In this document: positions 54,026-63,632 of the stretch, piece by piece
How the letters are laid out: each line of letters opens with the position of its first letter
How positions within the stretch are numbered: position 1 is the stretch's first letter
Source: Providencia rettgeri
GTDB taxonomy: Bacteria; Pseudomonadota; Gammaproteobacteria; Enterobacterales; Enterobacteriaceae
NCBI GenBank assembly: GCA_900455085.1
Contig: UGTZ01000001.1
Location: 960,501 to 1,024,500, forward strand
Reading direction: 5' to 3'
Length of the DNA: 64,000 bases
Notes under the pieces: generated by a model
Told to the model about the DNA's origin: nothing
Seen by the model: only the letters and a program-made list of their open reading frames with translations
The model's database searches: none
Made by a program: the position numbers and the translations under genes

Positions 54026-56173
54026 ATGTTGGCAAAGATAGTCAAAACAGTACTTAAATTTTTGTTTCGCGTGCAAGTTATTGGCGATGCGAAAGAGTTT
54101 AATCAAGATAAATGTTTGATTACACCTAATCATGTTTCTTTCCTTGATGGTGTATTAATCGCACTTTTCTTACCTGTTAAACCTGTATTTGCTGTTTATT
54201 CAACATTTGCCACACCAAAAATGGTGAAGCGCCTTAAGCCCTATGCAGATATTGTCCCTCTTGATCCTGCCAACCCTCTAGGTATTCGTCATCTAGTTAA
54301 AGAGGTAGAAAAAGGGCGCCCGATAGTTATTTTTCCAGAAGGCCGAATTTCGGTTCATGGCTCTTTAATGAAAATATACGAAGGAGCGGCTTTTGTGGCC
54401 GCAAAGTCCGGAGCAAAAGTTGTTCCTATTCGTATAGAAGGGGCTCAATATAGCCATTTTGGGCGTCTGAAAGGCATTTTTCCATTAAAATGGTTTCCGA
54501 AGATCACATTGCATATCTTGCCGGCACAAGCTATCCCAATGCCTGAAGCACCTAAGGCTGTAGAGCGTCGAGCTCTGGCTGGTGAACACCTGTATCAAAT
54601 CATGAAATCTGCTCGTATGTCTTGTTTACCACAAGTCACATTAGTTGAAGAATTTATTCAAAGTGTTCAGTTTTTTGGGCGCCGTACGCCTTGTATCGAG
54701 GACATCGCATTTAAAGAAGACTCATATCAATCCCTATTGAAAAAAACCTTAGGGGTTGGTCGTATTATTGAACGCTATACACATGAAAATGAAAGAGTTG
54801 GCCTATTATTGCCAAATGCGACAGTCACCGCGGCTGCAATTTTCGGTGCTTTAATGAGAGGCCGAGTACCTGCTATGCTCAATTACACAGCGGGCAGTCA
54901 CGGTATTAGTAACGCGTTAAAAGCCTCTGCAGCGAAAGTAGTCTTTACTTCGCGCCAATTTTTGGAAAAAGGCAACTTAACGCATATTCCAGAACAAGTG
55001 CCAGAAGCAAGTTGGATTTATCTTGAAGATTTAAAAGATACGGTAACATGGCAAGATAAATTATGGATTATTAAACACTTATTCAACCCTAAAAAAGCCA
55101 TTCTTCCCCGTAAACCGTCTGATGAAGCCGTTGTTTTATTCACATCTGGTTCTGAAGGTACACCAAAAGGTGTTGTTCACAGCCATGCTAGCTTGATGGC
55201 AAACGTAGAACAAATAAAAACGATCGCTGATTTCACCCCACGTGACCGTTTTATGTCGTCACTGCCGTTATTTCACGCATTTGGTTTGACGGTTGGTTTA
55301 TTTATCCCTCTATTTTCAGGAAGCCGAGTTTTCCTTTATCCAAGCCCATTGCATTACCGAGTCATTCCTGAATTAGTCTATGACAAAAACTGCACCGTAT
55401 TATTCGGAACATCAACCTTTTTAGGCAACTACGCACGGTTTGCTCATCAGTATGATTTCGCACGTTTACGTTATGTGGTTGCCGGTGCAGAAAAATTATC
55501 GGATAAAACGAAAAAAATCTGGTTTGATAAATTTGGCATCCGAATTCTTGAAGGTTATGGGGTCACTGAATGTGCACCAATTGTATCAATCAATGTCCCT
55601 ATGGCCGCGAAAGAAGGTTCTGTTGGGCAAATTTTACCTGAAATGGAAGCGCGAATTATTCCAATTTCCGGAATTGAACAAGGTGGCAAATTACAGCTTA
55701 AAGGCCCAAATATTATGAAAGGGTATTTGCGCGTTGAAGCCCCAGGCGTCCTTGAAACACCACAAGCTGAAAATGCACAAGGTGAAATAGAGGAAGGTTG
55801 GTACGACACTGGTGATATCGTTGAATTAGACCATAAAAATTTCTGTACTATAAAAGGCCGTGTTAAACGTTTTGCTAAACTTGCAGGCGAAATGGTTTCC
55901 CTCGAAAGTATCGAGCAAATGGTGGCATCTCTTTCTCCCAATGCAAATCACGGTGTGGTTACAAAGCCAGATAGCAGTAAAGGTGAAGCGCTTGTTTTGT
56001 TCACAACAGATAAAGAATTAGACCGTAGCGCATTATCCAGTGCAGCCAAAAGCAAAGGGTTAACCGAGTTAGCGGTTCCACGCGATATTCGTTTTGTTAA
56101 AGAGTTGCCAGTGCTAGGTAGTGGTAAAACGGATTTTGTTACATTAAAGCAAATGGCATTAAAGGATGAATAA
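54026..56173 (+). CDS. aas: Aas, 2-acylglycerophosphoethanolamine acyltransferase / acyl-ACP synthetase
   Basis: A 715-residue bifunctional inner-membrane enzyme (E. coli 719). The N-terminal PlsC-type acyltransferase has the catalytic NHVSFLDG and FPEGRIS. The C-terminal AMP-binding synthetase has LFTSGSEGTPKGVVHSH, EGYGVTECAP and WYDTGDIVELD. It re-acylates lysophosphatidylethanolamine that LplT brings in. lplT begins within its last codons, so both act as a pair. Confidence 0.96.
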   Translation: MLAKIVKTVLKFLFRVQVIGDAKEFNQDKCLITPNHVSFLDGVLIALFLPVKPVFAVYSTFATPKMVKRLKPYADIVPLDPANPLGIRHLVKEVEKGRPIVIFPEGRISVHGSLMKIYEGAAFVAAKSGAKVVPIRIEGAQYSHFGRLKGIFPLKWFPKITLHILPAQAIPMPEAPKAVERRALAGEHLYQIMKSARMSCLPQVTLVEEFIQSVQFFGRRTPCIEDIAFKEDSYQSLLKKTLGVGRIIERYTHENERVGLLLPNATVTAAAIFGALMRGRVPAMLNYTAGSHGISNALKASAAKVVFTSRQFLEKGNLTHIPEQVPEASWIYLEDLKDTVTWQDKLWIIKHLFNPKKAILPRKPSDEAVVLFTSGSEGTPKGVVHSHASLMANVEQIKTIADFTPRDRFMSSLPLFHAFGLTVGLFIPLFSGSRVFLYPSPLHYRVIPELVYDKNCTVLFGTSTFLGNYARFAHQYDFARLRYVVAGAEKLSDKTKKIWFDKFGIRILEGYGVTECAPIVSINVPMAAKEGSVGQILPEMEARIIPISGIEQGGKLQLKGPNIMKGYLRVEAPGVLETPQAENAQGEIEEGWYDTGDIVELDHKNFCTIKGRVKRFAKLAGEMVSLESIEQMVASLSPNANHGVVTKPDSSKGEALVLFTTDKELDRSALSSAAKSKGLTELAVPRDIRFVKELPVLGSGKTDFVTLKQMALKDE

Positions 56174-56174
56174 T

Positions 56175-57377
56175 ATGCAAGAAAGCACTTCCAATTCACC
56201 GCTAATGAGCCGAGGTATGAAAGCAGTACTGGCTTCACAGTTCCTCTCTGCATTTGCGGATAATGCATTATTATTTGCCATATTAGCCCAGCTCAAAGCC
56301 GAATTTTACCCCGAGTGGAGTCACCCTATCTTGCAAATGGTGTTTGTTTTTACTTACATCATTTTAGCGCCATTTGTTGGGCAAATCGCGGATAGGTTTT
56401 CAAAAGGCCGAGTGATGTTGTTTTCTAACATCTTTAAATTTATTGGAGCACTAGGGATTTGTTTTGGCCTAAACCCATTCCTTTGCTATGGGTTAGTGGG
56501 GATTGGTGCAGCATCCTATTCACCGGCTAAATACGGTATTCTCGGTGAACTCACTGGCGGCGATAACCTTGTTAAGGCCAATGGTGTGATGGAGGCTTCA
56601 ACAATTGCAGCCATTTTAGTGGGGTCAGTTGTCGGAGGAATGCTGTCCGATATTAACTTAATCTTAGCGTTAGGTACATGCGCTGCACTGTATGCGTTAG
56701 CCGTTATTGCGAATTTTTTCATCCCACACTTAGCTGCGGCGAGGCCTGGAAAAGGTTGGGATCTTAAGCTGTTGATGGCGTCTTTTTTCAGTGCTTGCCG
56801 TGTGCTATGGGCGAATCAAGAGAGTCGTTTTTCACTAGTCGGAACTAGCTTGTTCTGGGGAGCCGGGGTAACGTTGCGTTTTCTGCTCGTTGCATGGGTG
56901 CCTGTAGCGTTGGGGTTACAAGACAACACCACACCAACCATTCTAAATGCGATGGTTGCGGTGGGGATAGTCGCAGGTGCGGGGCTTGCTGCCAAATTTA
57001 TTACCTTAAAAACGGTTTATCGATGCATCCCTGCGGGAGTTATTATAGGTGTGATGGTAGTGTTACTTTCCTTGCAAACTAACATTATTCCATCCTATTT
57101 TATTTTAATTATCCTTGGGATTTTTGGCGGTTTATTTGTCGTTCCATTGAATGCATTATTGCAAGAAAAAGGGAAGGAAACCGTTGGCGCAGGGAATGCG
57201 ATCGCCGTACAAAATTTAGGTGAAAATAGTGCAATGCTGATTATGTTAGGCTTGTACTCACTCGCTATCAAAGCAGGTTTATCCGTTGTGAATGCAGGTA
57301 TTGGTTTTGGTGCTGTATTTGCAATTGCGATTGCGGGTTTATGGGTTTGGGATCGCGCTCGTAAAAAAATGGCATAA
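56175..57377 (+). CDS. lplT: LplT, lysophospholipid transporter
   Basis: About 400 residues, an MFS protein with about 12 helices. It flips lysophospholipids across the inner membrane for Aas. Blocks include MKAVLASQFLSAFADNALLF, SYSPAKYGILGELTGGDNLV, SLFWGAGVTLRFLLVAWVPV and GAGNAIAVQNLGENSAML. Start: the ATG at 56175 has AAGGA about ten bases before; the ATG at 56166 overlaps the aas end and has no room for a ribosome site. Confidence 0.95.
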   Translation: MQESTSNSPLMSRGMKAVLASQFLSAFADNALLFAILAQLKAEFYPEWSHPILQMVFVFTYIILAPFVGQIADRFSKGRVMLFSNIFKFIGALGICFGLNPFLCYGLVGIGAASYSPAKYGILGELTGGDNLVKANGVMEASTIAAILVGSVVGGMLSDINLILALGTCAALYALAVIANFFIPHLAAARPGKGWDLKLLMASFFSACRVLWANQESRFSLVGTSLFWGAGVTLRFLLVAWVPVALGLQDNTTPTILNAMVAVGIVAGAGLAAKFITLKTVYRCIPAGVIIGVMVVLLSLQTNIIPSYFILIILGIFGGLFVVPLNALLQEKGKETVGAGNAIAVQNLGENSAMLIMLGLYSLAIKAGLSVVNAGIGFGAVFAIAIAGLWVWDRARKKMA

Positions 57378-57391
57378 AGGTAGATAGCATC

Positions 57392-57894
57392 ATGATAGAT
57401 GAGAAACGGCTTGAAACACTGAGTATTCAGATTGGACTGAAACTGAAAGAACAGGGTAAAACAGTCACAACCGCTGAGTCTTGTACTGGGGGCTGGGTTG
57501 CGAAGGTTTTAACCGATATCTCGGTAGCTCAGATTACTTTCAGCGCGGTTTTGTGACATACAGTAATGAAGCAAAGCATCAAATGATTGGTGTTAAGAGC
57601 GAGTCTTTACAACGGTATGGCGCTGTAAGCCAACAAGTTGTTACTGAAATGGCGGAAGGCGCTTTGCTAGAAGCTTGTGCAGATTTCGCTGTTTCAGTTA
57701 GTGGAATTGCAGGCCCTGGGGGCGGTAGTATAGAAAAACCTGTTGGTACGGTATGGTTTGGTTTTGCGCAAAAACAGGCAGACCAAACGGTATTTGTCAC
57801 AACACAACATAGAGTGTTTCAAGGAAACCGAAACGAAGTTCGTTTTCAATCAACAGTTTATATACTTGAAACACTTTTAAAGCAGTTAAATTAA
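57392..57894 (+). CDS. pncC: PncC, nicotinamide-nucleotide amidohydrolase (frameshift)
   Basis: About 167 residues of the CinA C-terminal family. It hydrolyses NMN to nicotinate mononucleotide in NAD recycling. The start MIDEKRLETLSIQIGLKL leads to VTTAESCTGGWVAKVLTDIS. At 57523 one G is missing (CGGT for CGGGT); with it the protein continues GSSDYFQRGFVTYSNEAK and SGIAGPGGGSIEKPVGTVW. The gene is directly upstream of recA, as in E. coli (ygaD). The break looks like a sequence error. Confidence 0.92.
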
Positions 57895-57906
57895 AAATTT
57901 TCTTGA

Positions 57907-57926
57907 TACTGTATGATTATACAGTA
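57907..57926 (+). promoter_or_regulatory. LexA (SOS) box of recA
   Basis: TACTGTATGATTATACAGTA is a near-perfect LexA palindrome (CTG-N10-CAG). It lies 73 bp before the recA start and just after the pncC stop, overlapping the expected recA promoter. Confidence 0.95.
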
Positions 57927-57998
57927 TAATCAATTTCAACAAACCGAATTCAATCGTTTTATTTGCAGTGGTCAAATCATTGCACTTAGGGAGTAAAC

Positions 57999-59065
57999 AT
58001 GGCTATTGATGAAAACAAACAAAAAGCACTTGCAGCAGCATTAGGCCAAATTGAAAAGCAATTTGGTAAAGGTTCCATTATGCGTCTTGGTGAAGACCGC
58101 TCTATGGATGTTGAAACTATCTCAACAGGCTCCTTATCCCTTGATGTTGCATTGGGTGCTGGTGGCTTGCCACTAGGTCGTATTGTTGAAATCTACGGCC
58201 CTGAATCCTCAGGTAAAACAACACTAACCCTGCAAGTTATTGCAGCAGCACAACGTAGCGGTAAAACGTGTGCTTTCATCGATGCTGAACACGCTTTAGA
58301 CCCTATCTATGCTAAAAAATTAGGCGTCGATATCGATAACTTACTGTGTTCTCAACCTGATACCGGTGAACAAGCGCTAGAAATTTGTGATGCATTAACT
58401 CGCTCAGGTGCGGTTGATGTAATCATCGTTGACTCCGTTGCTGCGTTAACACCAAAAGCAGAAATTGAAGGTGAAATTGGTGATTCACATATGGCTTAGC
58501 TGCTCGTATGATGAGCCAAGCAATGCGTAAGTTAGCGGGTAACTTAAAAACATCTAATACCCTACTGATCTTTATCAACCAAATTCGTATGAAGATTGGT
58601 GTTATGTTTGGTAACCCAGAAACAACAACGGGTGGTAATGCATTAAAATTTTATGCATCTGTTCGTTTAGATATCCGTCGTATTGGTGCAGTGAAAAATG
58701 GCGAGGAAATCGTCGGTAGTGAAACTCGTGTTAAAGTGGTGAAAAACAAAGTTGCAGCACCATTTAAACAAGCTGAATTCCAAATTTTGTATGGTGAAGG
58801 TATTAATACCTTCGGCGAGTTAATTGATTTGGGTGTAAAACACAAATTAATTGAAAAAGCAGGGGCTTGGTATAGCTATAACGGCGATAAAATTGGCCAA
58901 GGTAAAGCTAATTCAACAAATTATTTAAAAGAGCACCCTGAAGTCGCTCAAGAAATTGATACCAAACTGCGTGAAATGTTATTAAACCACACTGGTGAAT
59001 TTAGCAGTGCGGCAACAGATTTTATCAATGATTCTGATGAAGAAGAAACACCAGAAGAATTTTAA
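57999..59065 (+). CDS. recA: RecA recombinase (frameshift at residue ~165)
   Basis: About 355 residues when repaired. Walker A is IYGPESSGKTTLTL, then FIDAEHALDPIYAKKLG, the Walker B region VDVIIVDSVAALTPKAEIEGE, and NLKTSNTLLIFINQIRMKIG with GNPETTTGGNALKFYASVRL. After GDSHM the sequence has two G (58493-58494) where three are needed for GLAARMMSQAMRKLAG; as written the protein stops. Recombination, SOS induction and LexA cleavage depend on it. An acidic C-terminus (DSDEEETPEEF) is present. recX, which usually follows, is absent. Confidence 0.96.
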
Positions 59066-59100
59066 TATCAATCTAGTTTATTGATTAGCAAGTAAATTAT

Positions 59101-59136
59101 AGGCGCTCCGCTGATGTGGTTGCGCCTGTTTTGTTT
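59101..59136 (+). terminator. Terminator after recA
   Basis: Arms AGGCGC and GCGCCT around a 15-base loop, then GTTTTGTTTT. It lies 36 bp after the recA stop. Confidence 0.8.
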
Positions 59137-59391
59137 TAAACCTATTACATTAATAGTTTATTGAACAGTTTTTCTGTGGAAAAATACACCAGTGCAAGGT
59201 ATAAACATACTTTCAGAAAATATCTAGACGCTTTACAATGAAAGCTGCGAATGGATGTATCTATATTTTACTTCTGCACAAAGAGACTTTATCTTATCAG
59301 TCACTTTTTAATCGGAGAGTTGATTAGAGGTGATGTTACATTCCATCTCAACAATTCGTAATTCTGTTTCCAGCTTGATATCGGGATAAAT
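59137..59391. other. Gap between recA and alaS, no recX
   Basis: Together with the terminator this gap is about 326 bp. No frame resembling RecX is seen on either strand. The right part should hold the alaS promoter. Confidence 0.6.
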
Positions 59392-62019
59392 ATGAGTAAA
59401 AGCACCGCTGAGATCCGTCAAGCGTTTCTCGACTTTTTTCATACAAAAGGTCATCAAGTGGTCTCTAGTAGTTCACTAGTGCCAAATAATGACCCTACAC
59501 TATTGTTCACAAACGCAGGGATGAACCAGTTCAAAGATGTATTTCTTGGTCTGGATAAAAGAGCATATTCCCGAGCGACAACCGCGCAGCGCTGTGTGCG
59601 CGCGGGTGGTAAACATAACGACTTAGAAAATGTGGGCTATACCGCTCGCCACCATACATTTTTTGAAATGTTAGGCAATTTTAGCTTTGGCGATTACTTT
59701 AAGCATGACGCAATCCGTTTTGCTTGGGAATTATTGACTAGCGAAGAATGGTTTAACTTACCAAAAGAAAGGCTGTGGGTGACCGTTTACGCAACTGATG
59801 ATGAAGCCTATGACATTTGGAACAAAGAAATTGGTGTTCCAGTTGAGCGTATTATTCGTATCGGTGATAACAAGGGCGCGCCATATGCGTCAGATAACTT
59901 CTGGCAGATGGGTGATACCGGTCCTTGTGGCCCATGTACCGAGATTTTCTATGATCATGGTGACCACATATGGGGTGGACCTCCAGGAAGCCCAGAAGAA
60001 GACGGTGATCGTTATATTGAAATTTGGAACTTGGTCTTCATGCAATTTAACCGTCAGTCTGACGGGACAATGGAGCCTCTGCCAAAACCTTCAGTCGATA
60101 CAGGAATGGGCTTAGAGCGTATTTCTGCAGTATTGCAGCACGTTAATTCAAACTATGAAATTGATATTTTCCGCGATCTCATCGCTGCTGCTGCTAATGC
60201 AACAGGTGCGACAGATTTAGAAAATAAATCATTACGTGTTATTGCTGACCATATTCGTTCTTGTGCATTCCTTGTTAGTGATGGTGTTATTCCATCAAAT
60301 GAAGGCCGTGGTTATGTTCTGCGTCGCATTATCCGTCGTGCTGTTCGTCACGGTTATATGCTTGGTGCCAAAGATACCTTCTTCTATAAATTAGTGGCGC
60401 CACTGATTAACGTCATGGGGTCCGCGGCTGATGAACTTGGACGCCAGCAAGCAATGGTCGAAAAAGTTCTCAAGACCGAAGAAGAACAATTTGCTCGTAC
60501 TTTAGAACGTGGTCTTCAATTATTAGATGAAGAGCTTGCCTCACTGAAAGGGGATACTCTGGACGGTGAAGCCGCATTCCGCTTATATGACACTTATGGC
60601 TTCCCAATCGATTTAACGGCAGATGTTTGCCGTGAACGCAATATTAAAGTCGACGAAGAAGGTTTTGAGCGAGCGATGGAGGACCAACGTCGTCGTGCGC
60701 GCGAATCCAGTGGTTTTGGGGCAGATTATAACTCTTTAATTAAAGTTGATAAGCGCAGTGAATTCTCCGGTTATCAATATGATGAGCAACAAGCTACTAT
60801 TACTGCATTATATAAAGATGGCCAGCCTGTAGATAGCTTGAATGCTGGTGAAGAAGGCTTAGTTATACTAGACAAAACAGCATTTTACGCAGAGTCTGGT
60901 GGGCAAGTCGGTGATACTGGTTATTTAAATAATGATAGTGCGAGCTTTAAAGTTACTGACACGCAAAAATATGGTCAAGCGATTGGGCATATTGGTAAGG
61001 TTGAAGCGGGATCACTCGTTGTTAACCATAAAATTACCGCTTTCGTGGATAGCGCTAGACGTGATGCTATACGTTTAAATCACTCAGCAACGCACTTACT
61101 GCATGCGGCACTACGCCAAGTATTAGGTGACCATGTTTCTCAAAAGGGGTCATTGGTTAATGATAAATACTTGCGTTTTGATTTCTCTCATTTTGAGGCG
61201 ATGACACAAGACCAACTACGCCAAGTAGAAGATATTGTGAATGCACAAATCCGTAAAAATTCAGAAATTGAAACCGAACTAATGGATTTAGAAGGTGCAA
61301 AAGCAAAAGGCGCTATGGCATTATTTGGTGAAAAATATGAAGAGCGTGTACGTGTTCTGAGTATGGGTGATTTTTCTATCGAATTATGTGGTGGTACCCA
61401 TGCGCGTCGTACCGGAGATATTGGTTTATTCCGTATTCTGAGTGAATCGGGTACGGCTGCGGGTGTTCGTCGTATTGAAGCGACGACAGGCACTACAGCA
61501 ATTGAAAGTATTCACAATCAATCAGAGCAACTTTCAGCAATTGCACACTTGGTTAAAGGTGATATGAATAGCCTTGTCGAGAAAGTGAAAGCGGCATTAG
61601 ATAAATCTCGCCAGCTCGAAAAAGAAATTGTGCAACTAAAAGATCAACAAGCATCTCAAGAAAGTGCTTCACTAAGTAGCAAAGCGAAAGACGTGAAAGG
61701 CATCAAATTATTAGTGACTCAATTAGGAGATACTGATCCTAAGTTGTTGAGAACTATGGTTGATGACCTTAAAAATCAGTTGAAATCAGCGATTATCGTG
61801 CTTTCAACAACAAGTGGTGATAAAGTCAGTATGATTGTTGGGGTGACTAATGATTTAACTGCTAAAGTTAAAGCAGGTGACTTGATTTCCCACATTGCAG
61901 GTCAGGTTGGTGGTAAAGGTGGTGGCCGCCCAGACATGGCTCAAGCAGGAGGTACTGACGTTAACGCATTACCTACTGCTATGGCGAGTGTCGAAGAATG
62001 GGTTGAAGCACGCCTGTAA
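59392..62019 (+). CDS. alaS: AlaS, alanyl-tRNA synthetase
   Basis: An 875-residue class II synthetase, the same size as in E. coli (876). The aminoacylation core has FLDFFHTKGHQVVSSSSLVP, LFTNAGMNQFKDVFLG and RHHTFFEMLGNFSFGDYF. The editing domain has the zinc motifs HSATHLLHAALRQVLG and CGGTHARRTGDIG. The C-Ala domain contains GKGGGRPDMAQAGG. In E. coli it also represses its own gene. csrA follows after 228 bp. Confidence 0.98.
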   Translation: MSKSTAEIRQAFLDFFHTKGHQVVSSSSLVPNNDPTLLFTNAGMNQFKDVFLGLDKRAYSRATTAQRCVRAGGKHNDLENVGYTARHHTFFEMLGNFSFGDYFKHDAIRFAWELLTSEEWFNLPKERLWVTVYATDDEAYDIWNKEIGVPVERIIRIGDNKGAPYASDNFWQMGDTGPCGPCTEIFYDHGDHIWGGPPGSPEEDGDRYIEIWNLVFMQFNRQSDGTMEPLPKPSVDTGMGLERISAVLQHVNSNYEIDIFRDLIAAAANATGATDLENKSLRVIADHIRSCAFLVSDGVIPSNEGRGYVLRRIIRRAVRHGYMLGAKDTFFYKLVAPLINVMGSAADELGRQQAMVEKVLKTEEEQFARTLERGLQLLDEELASLKGDTLDGEAAFRLYDTYGFPIDLTADVCRERNIKVDEEGFERAMEDQRRRARESSGFGADYNSLIKVDKRSEFSGYQYDEQQATITALYKDGQPVDSLNAGEEGLVILDKTAFYAESGGQVGDTGYLNNDSASFKVTDTQKYGQAIGHIGKVEAGSLVVNHKITAFVDSARRDAIRLNHSATHLLHAALRQVLGDHVSQKGSLVNDKYLRFDFSHFEAMTQDQLRQVEDIVNAQIRKNSEIETELMDLEGAKAKGAMALFGEKYEERVRVLSMGDFSIELCGGTHARRTGDIGLFRILSESGTAAGVRRIEATTGTTAIESIHNQSEQLSAIAHLVKGDMNSLVEKVKAALDKSRQLEKEIVQLKDQQASQESASLSSKAKDVKGIKLLVTQLGDTDPKLLRTMVDDLKNQLKSAIIVLSTTSGDKVSMIVGVTNDLTAKVKAGDLISHIAGQVGGKGGGRPDMAQAGGTDVNALPTAMASVEEWVEARL

Positions 62020-62027
62020 GCACTTAC

Positions 62028-62066
62028 AAAGTTGCCTCATTAAAAGATGAGGCAACTTTAATCTGT
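62028..62066 (+). terminator. Terminator after alaS
   Basis: A perfect 13-bp stem AAAGTTGCCTCAT / ATGAGGCAACTTT with loop TAAAAG, 8 bp after the alaS stop. T's on the 3' side are few (TAATCTGTTG). Confidence 0.8.
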
Positions 62067-62247
62067 TGCGGCATTGTTAATGTATCGTTTGTAGTGCTAT
62101 ATTTTGCTTGTAAATAATTAGAATGCTTGTATTGATGGCATCAATGCTTTAGGTGAATGTCATTGCTTTACGTTTTCACGGTGTGTGATGGACAATAGCG
62201 GGGGATACCTAGAGACCCGACTCTTTTAATATTTCAAGGAGCAAAGA

Positions 62248-62433
62248 ATGCTTATTCTGACTCGTCGAGTTGGTGAAACACTCATGATAGGCGATGAGGT
62301 AACAGTTACTGTATTGGGTGTCAAAGGCAACCAAGTTCGTATTGGTGTTAATGCGCCAAAAGAAGTTTCTGTTCACCGTGAAGAAATTTATCAACGGATC
62401 CAGGCTGAAAAGACTCAACCAGATAATCAATAA
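62248..62433 (+). CDS. csrA: CsrA, carbon storage regulator
   Basis: A 61-residue RNA-binding dimer, the same size as E. coli CsrA. The sequence opens MLILTRRVGETLMIGDEVTV, with the RNA-contacting Leu4 and Arg6, and holds GVNAPKEVSVHREEIYQRI with Arg44. It has a strong ribosome site, AAGGAG. It controls mRNA translation and turnover in central carbon metabolism, motility and biofilm. It lies between alaS and the serV-argV-type tRNA cluster, as in E. coli. Confidence 0.98.
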   Translation: MLILTRRVGETLMIGDEVTVTVLGVKGNQVRIGVNAPKEVSVHREEIYQRIQAEKTQPDNQ

Positions 62434-62786
62434 TAATGAATAAGCGTCCAATGATTGACCACACAGCAAGAATGGGCGCTTGTCTTACTCATATTATATT
62501 CTAAAAATATCCTTTCATTTTTATACCTCTCTAGCATCAAACTCACATTATTGTTTAGTTTTCGGTTCTCTTGTTCTGAAATTTTGTTTCCTTTTGTTTG
62601 AAGTATAGGCTAATCAATCCTGTGAACACATTTTTATTCATTTGTAGAATAATTTTTTTCCAGTATTTTTGTTTATAAAGTTAGTGTCATAGGGGCTGAA
62701 ATATATCTTTTTCGGTGTTAAACTAATCATCTTGCTTGTGAAATGTGCAAACAGACACCGGAATGCAAAAAGTTTGGAAAAATTGT
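62434..62786. other. Gap between csrA and the tRNA cluster
   Basis: A hairpin right after csrA (arms AAGCGTCCA near 62441 and TGGGCGCTT near 62473) is a probable terminator. The rest is AT-rich with no gene I can support; a frame on the other strand over csrA is a shadow. Confidence 0.5.
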
Positions 62787-62814
62787 TTGACTTCTAAGTC
62801 TAGGAAAGTAATAT
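62787..62814 (+). promoter_or_regulatory. Promoter of the tRNA-Ser/Arg cluster
   Basis: A -35 box TTGACT (62787-62792), a 16-base spacer, and a -10 box TAATAT (62809-62814), followed by GTGCGCC, a GC-rich discriminator typical of stable-RNA promoters under stringent control. It lies 56 bp before tRNA-Ser. Confidence 0.75.
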
Positions 62815-62870
62815 GTGCGCCACACAGCAACGAGATGTTTGAAAAAACAAATTGTGTGTAACTAAAATAT

Positions 62871-62963
62871 GGTGAGGTGGCCGAGAGGCTGAAGGCGCTC
62901 CCCTGCTAAGGGAGTATGCGGTCAAAAGCTGCATCGAGGGTTCGAATCCCTCCCTCACCGCCA
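62871..62963 (+). tRNA. tRNA-Ser (GCT)
   Basis: A 93-nt class II tRNA with a long variable arm and encoded CCA. The acceptor is GGTGAGG / CCTCACC, the anticodon loop CTGCTAA carries GCT, and the T-loop is GGTTCGAATCC. It corresponds to serV of E. coli. Confidence 0.97.
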
Positions 62964-62974
62964 TTTTAGATTAT

Positions 62975-63051
62975 GCATCCGTAGCTCAGCTGGATAGAGT
63001 ACTCGGCTACGAACCGAGCGGTCGGAGGTTCGAATCCTCCCGGATGCACCA
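62975..63051 (+). tRNA. tRNA-Arg (ACG), copy 1
   Basis: A 77-nt cloverleaf with encoded CCA: acceptor GCATCCG / CGGATGC, anticodon ACG in GGCTACGAACC, T-loop GGTTCGAATCC. The A34 should be edited to inosine by TadA so that it reads CGU, CGC and CGA. It lies 11 bp after tRNA-Ser. Confidence 0.97.
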
Positions 63052-63190
63052 TCTTTAACCCTATGAGAACATCTGATGGGGTTTTGTTTTGGTTTTAGCG
63101 GCCAAACAAAGCAGTAACTAAGAAGTTGATTTACAGAAGTAGAAGTTGATAAAGAAGTTTGAGAGAGCAGCACTCCTTTGCATTAAGTAT

Positions 63191-63267
63191 GCATCCGTAG
63201 CTCAGCTGGATAGAGTACTCGGCTACGAACCGAGCGGTCGGAGGTTCGAATCCTCCCGGATGCACCA
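63191..63267 (+). tRNA. tRNA-Arg (ACG), copy 2
   Basis: The same 77 bases as copy 1, 139 bp further on. The spacers between the copies are unrelated, so only the tRNA units are conserved. Confidence 0.97.
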
Positions 63268-63360
63268 TCTCTTAGCTAATAACTTAGCATATCAATAATA
63301 TCTTTTAATTTAACTCAGATAAGTTACTGAGAATATATCGATTCAAAATCGAATGAATTT

Positions 63361-63437
63361 GCATCCGTAGCTCAGCTGGATAGAGTACTCGGCTACGAAC
63401 CGAGCGGTCGGAGGTTCGAATCCTCCCGGATGCACCA
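63361..63437 (+). tRNA. tRNA-Arg (ACG), copy 3
   Basis: The same 77 bases as copies 1 and 2, 93 bp after copy 2. It is the last of the cluster; E. coli has argVYZQ at this site. Confidence 0.97.
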
Positions 63438-63445
63438 TCATTAAG

Positions 63446-63472
63446 AAACTCCTCATTTGAGGAGTTTTTTTT
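63446..63472 (+). terminator. Terminator of the tRNA cluster
   Basis: A perfect 10-bp stem AAACTCCTCA / TGAGGAGTTT with a TT loop, followed by T's up to eight in a row. Confidence 0.92.
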
Positions 63473-63632
63473 GCCTAAAATTACCATTCATAAAATTAAC
63501 TAAATCGCATTTTCCATGCATCTTTGATTTATTCCCTCATAAACCACACATCTAGACAGCGACAATTTATGTGATTTAAGCTAAAGTAATTGCCTTAATA
63601 AAATAAATTAACATCACAGGCGGGAGGTCGAC

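Noticed and set aside
62209..62469. Gene on the minus strand over csrA
   Set aside because: It is only the antisense shadow of csrA, with no ribosome site or recognisable protein.
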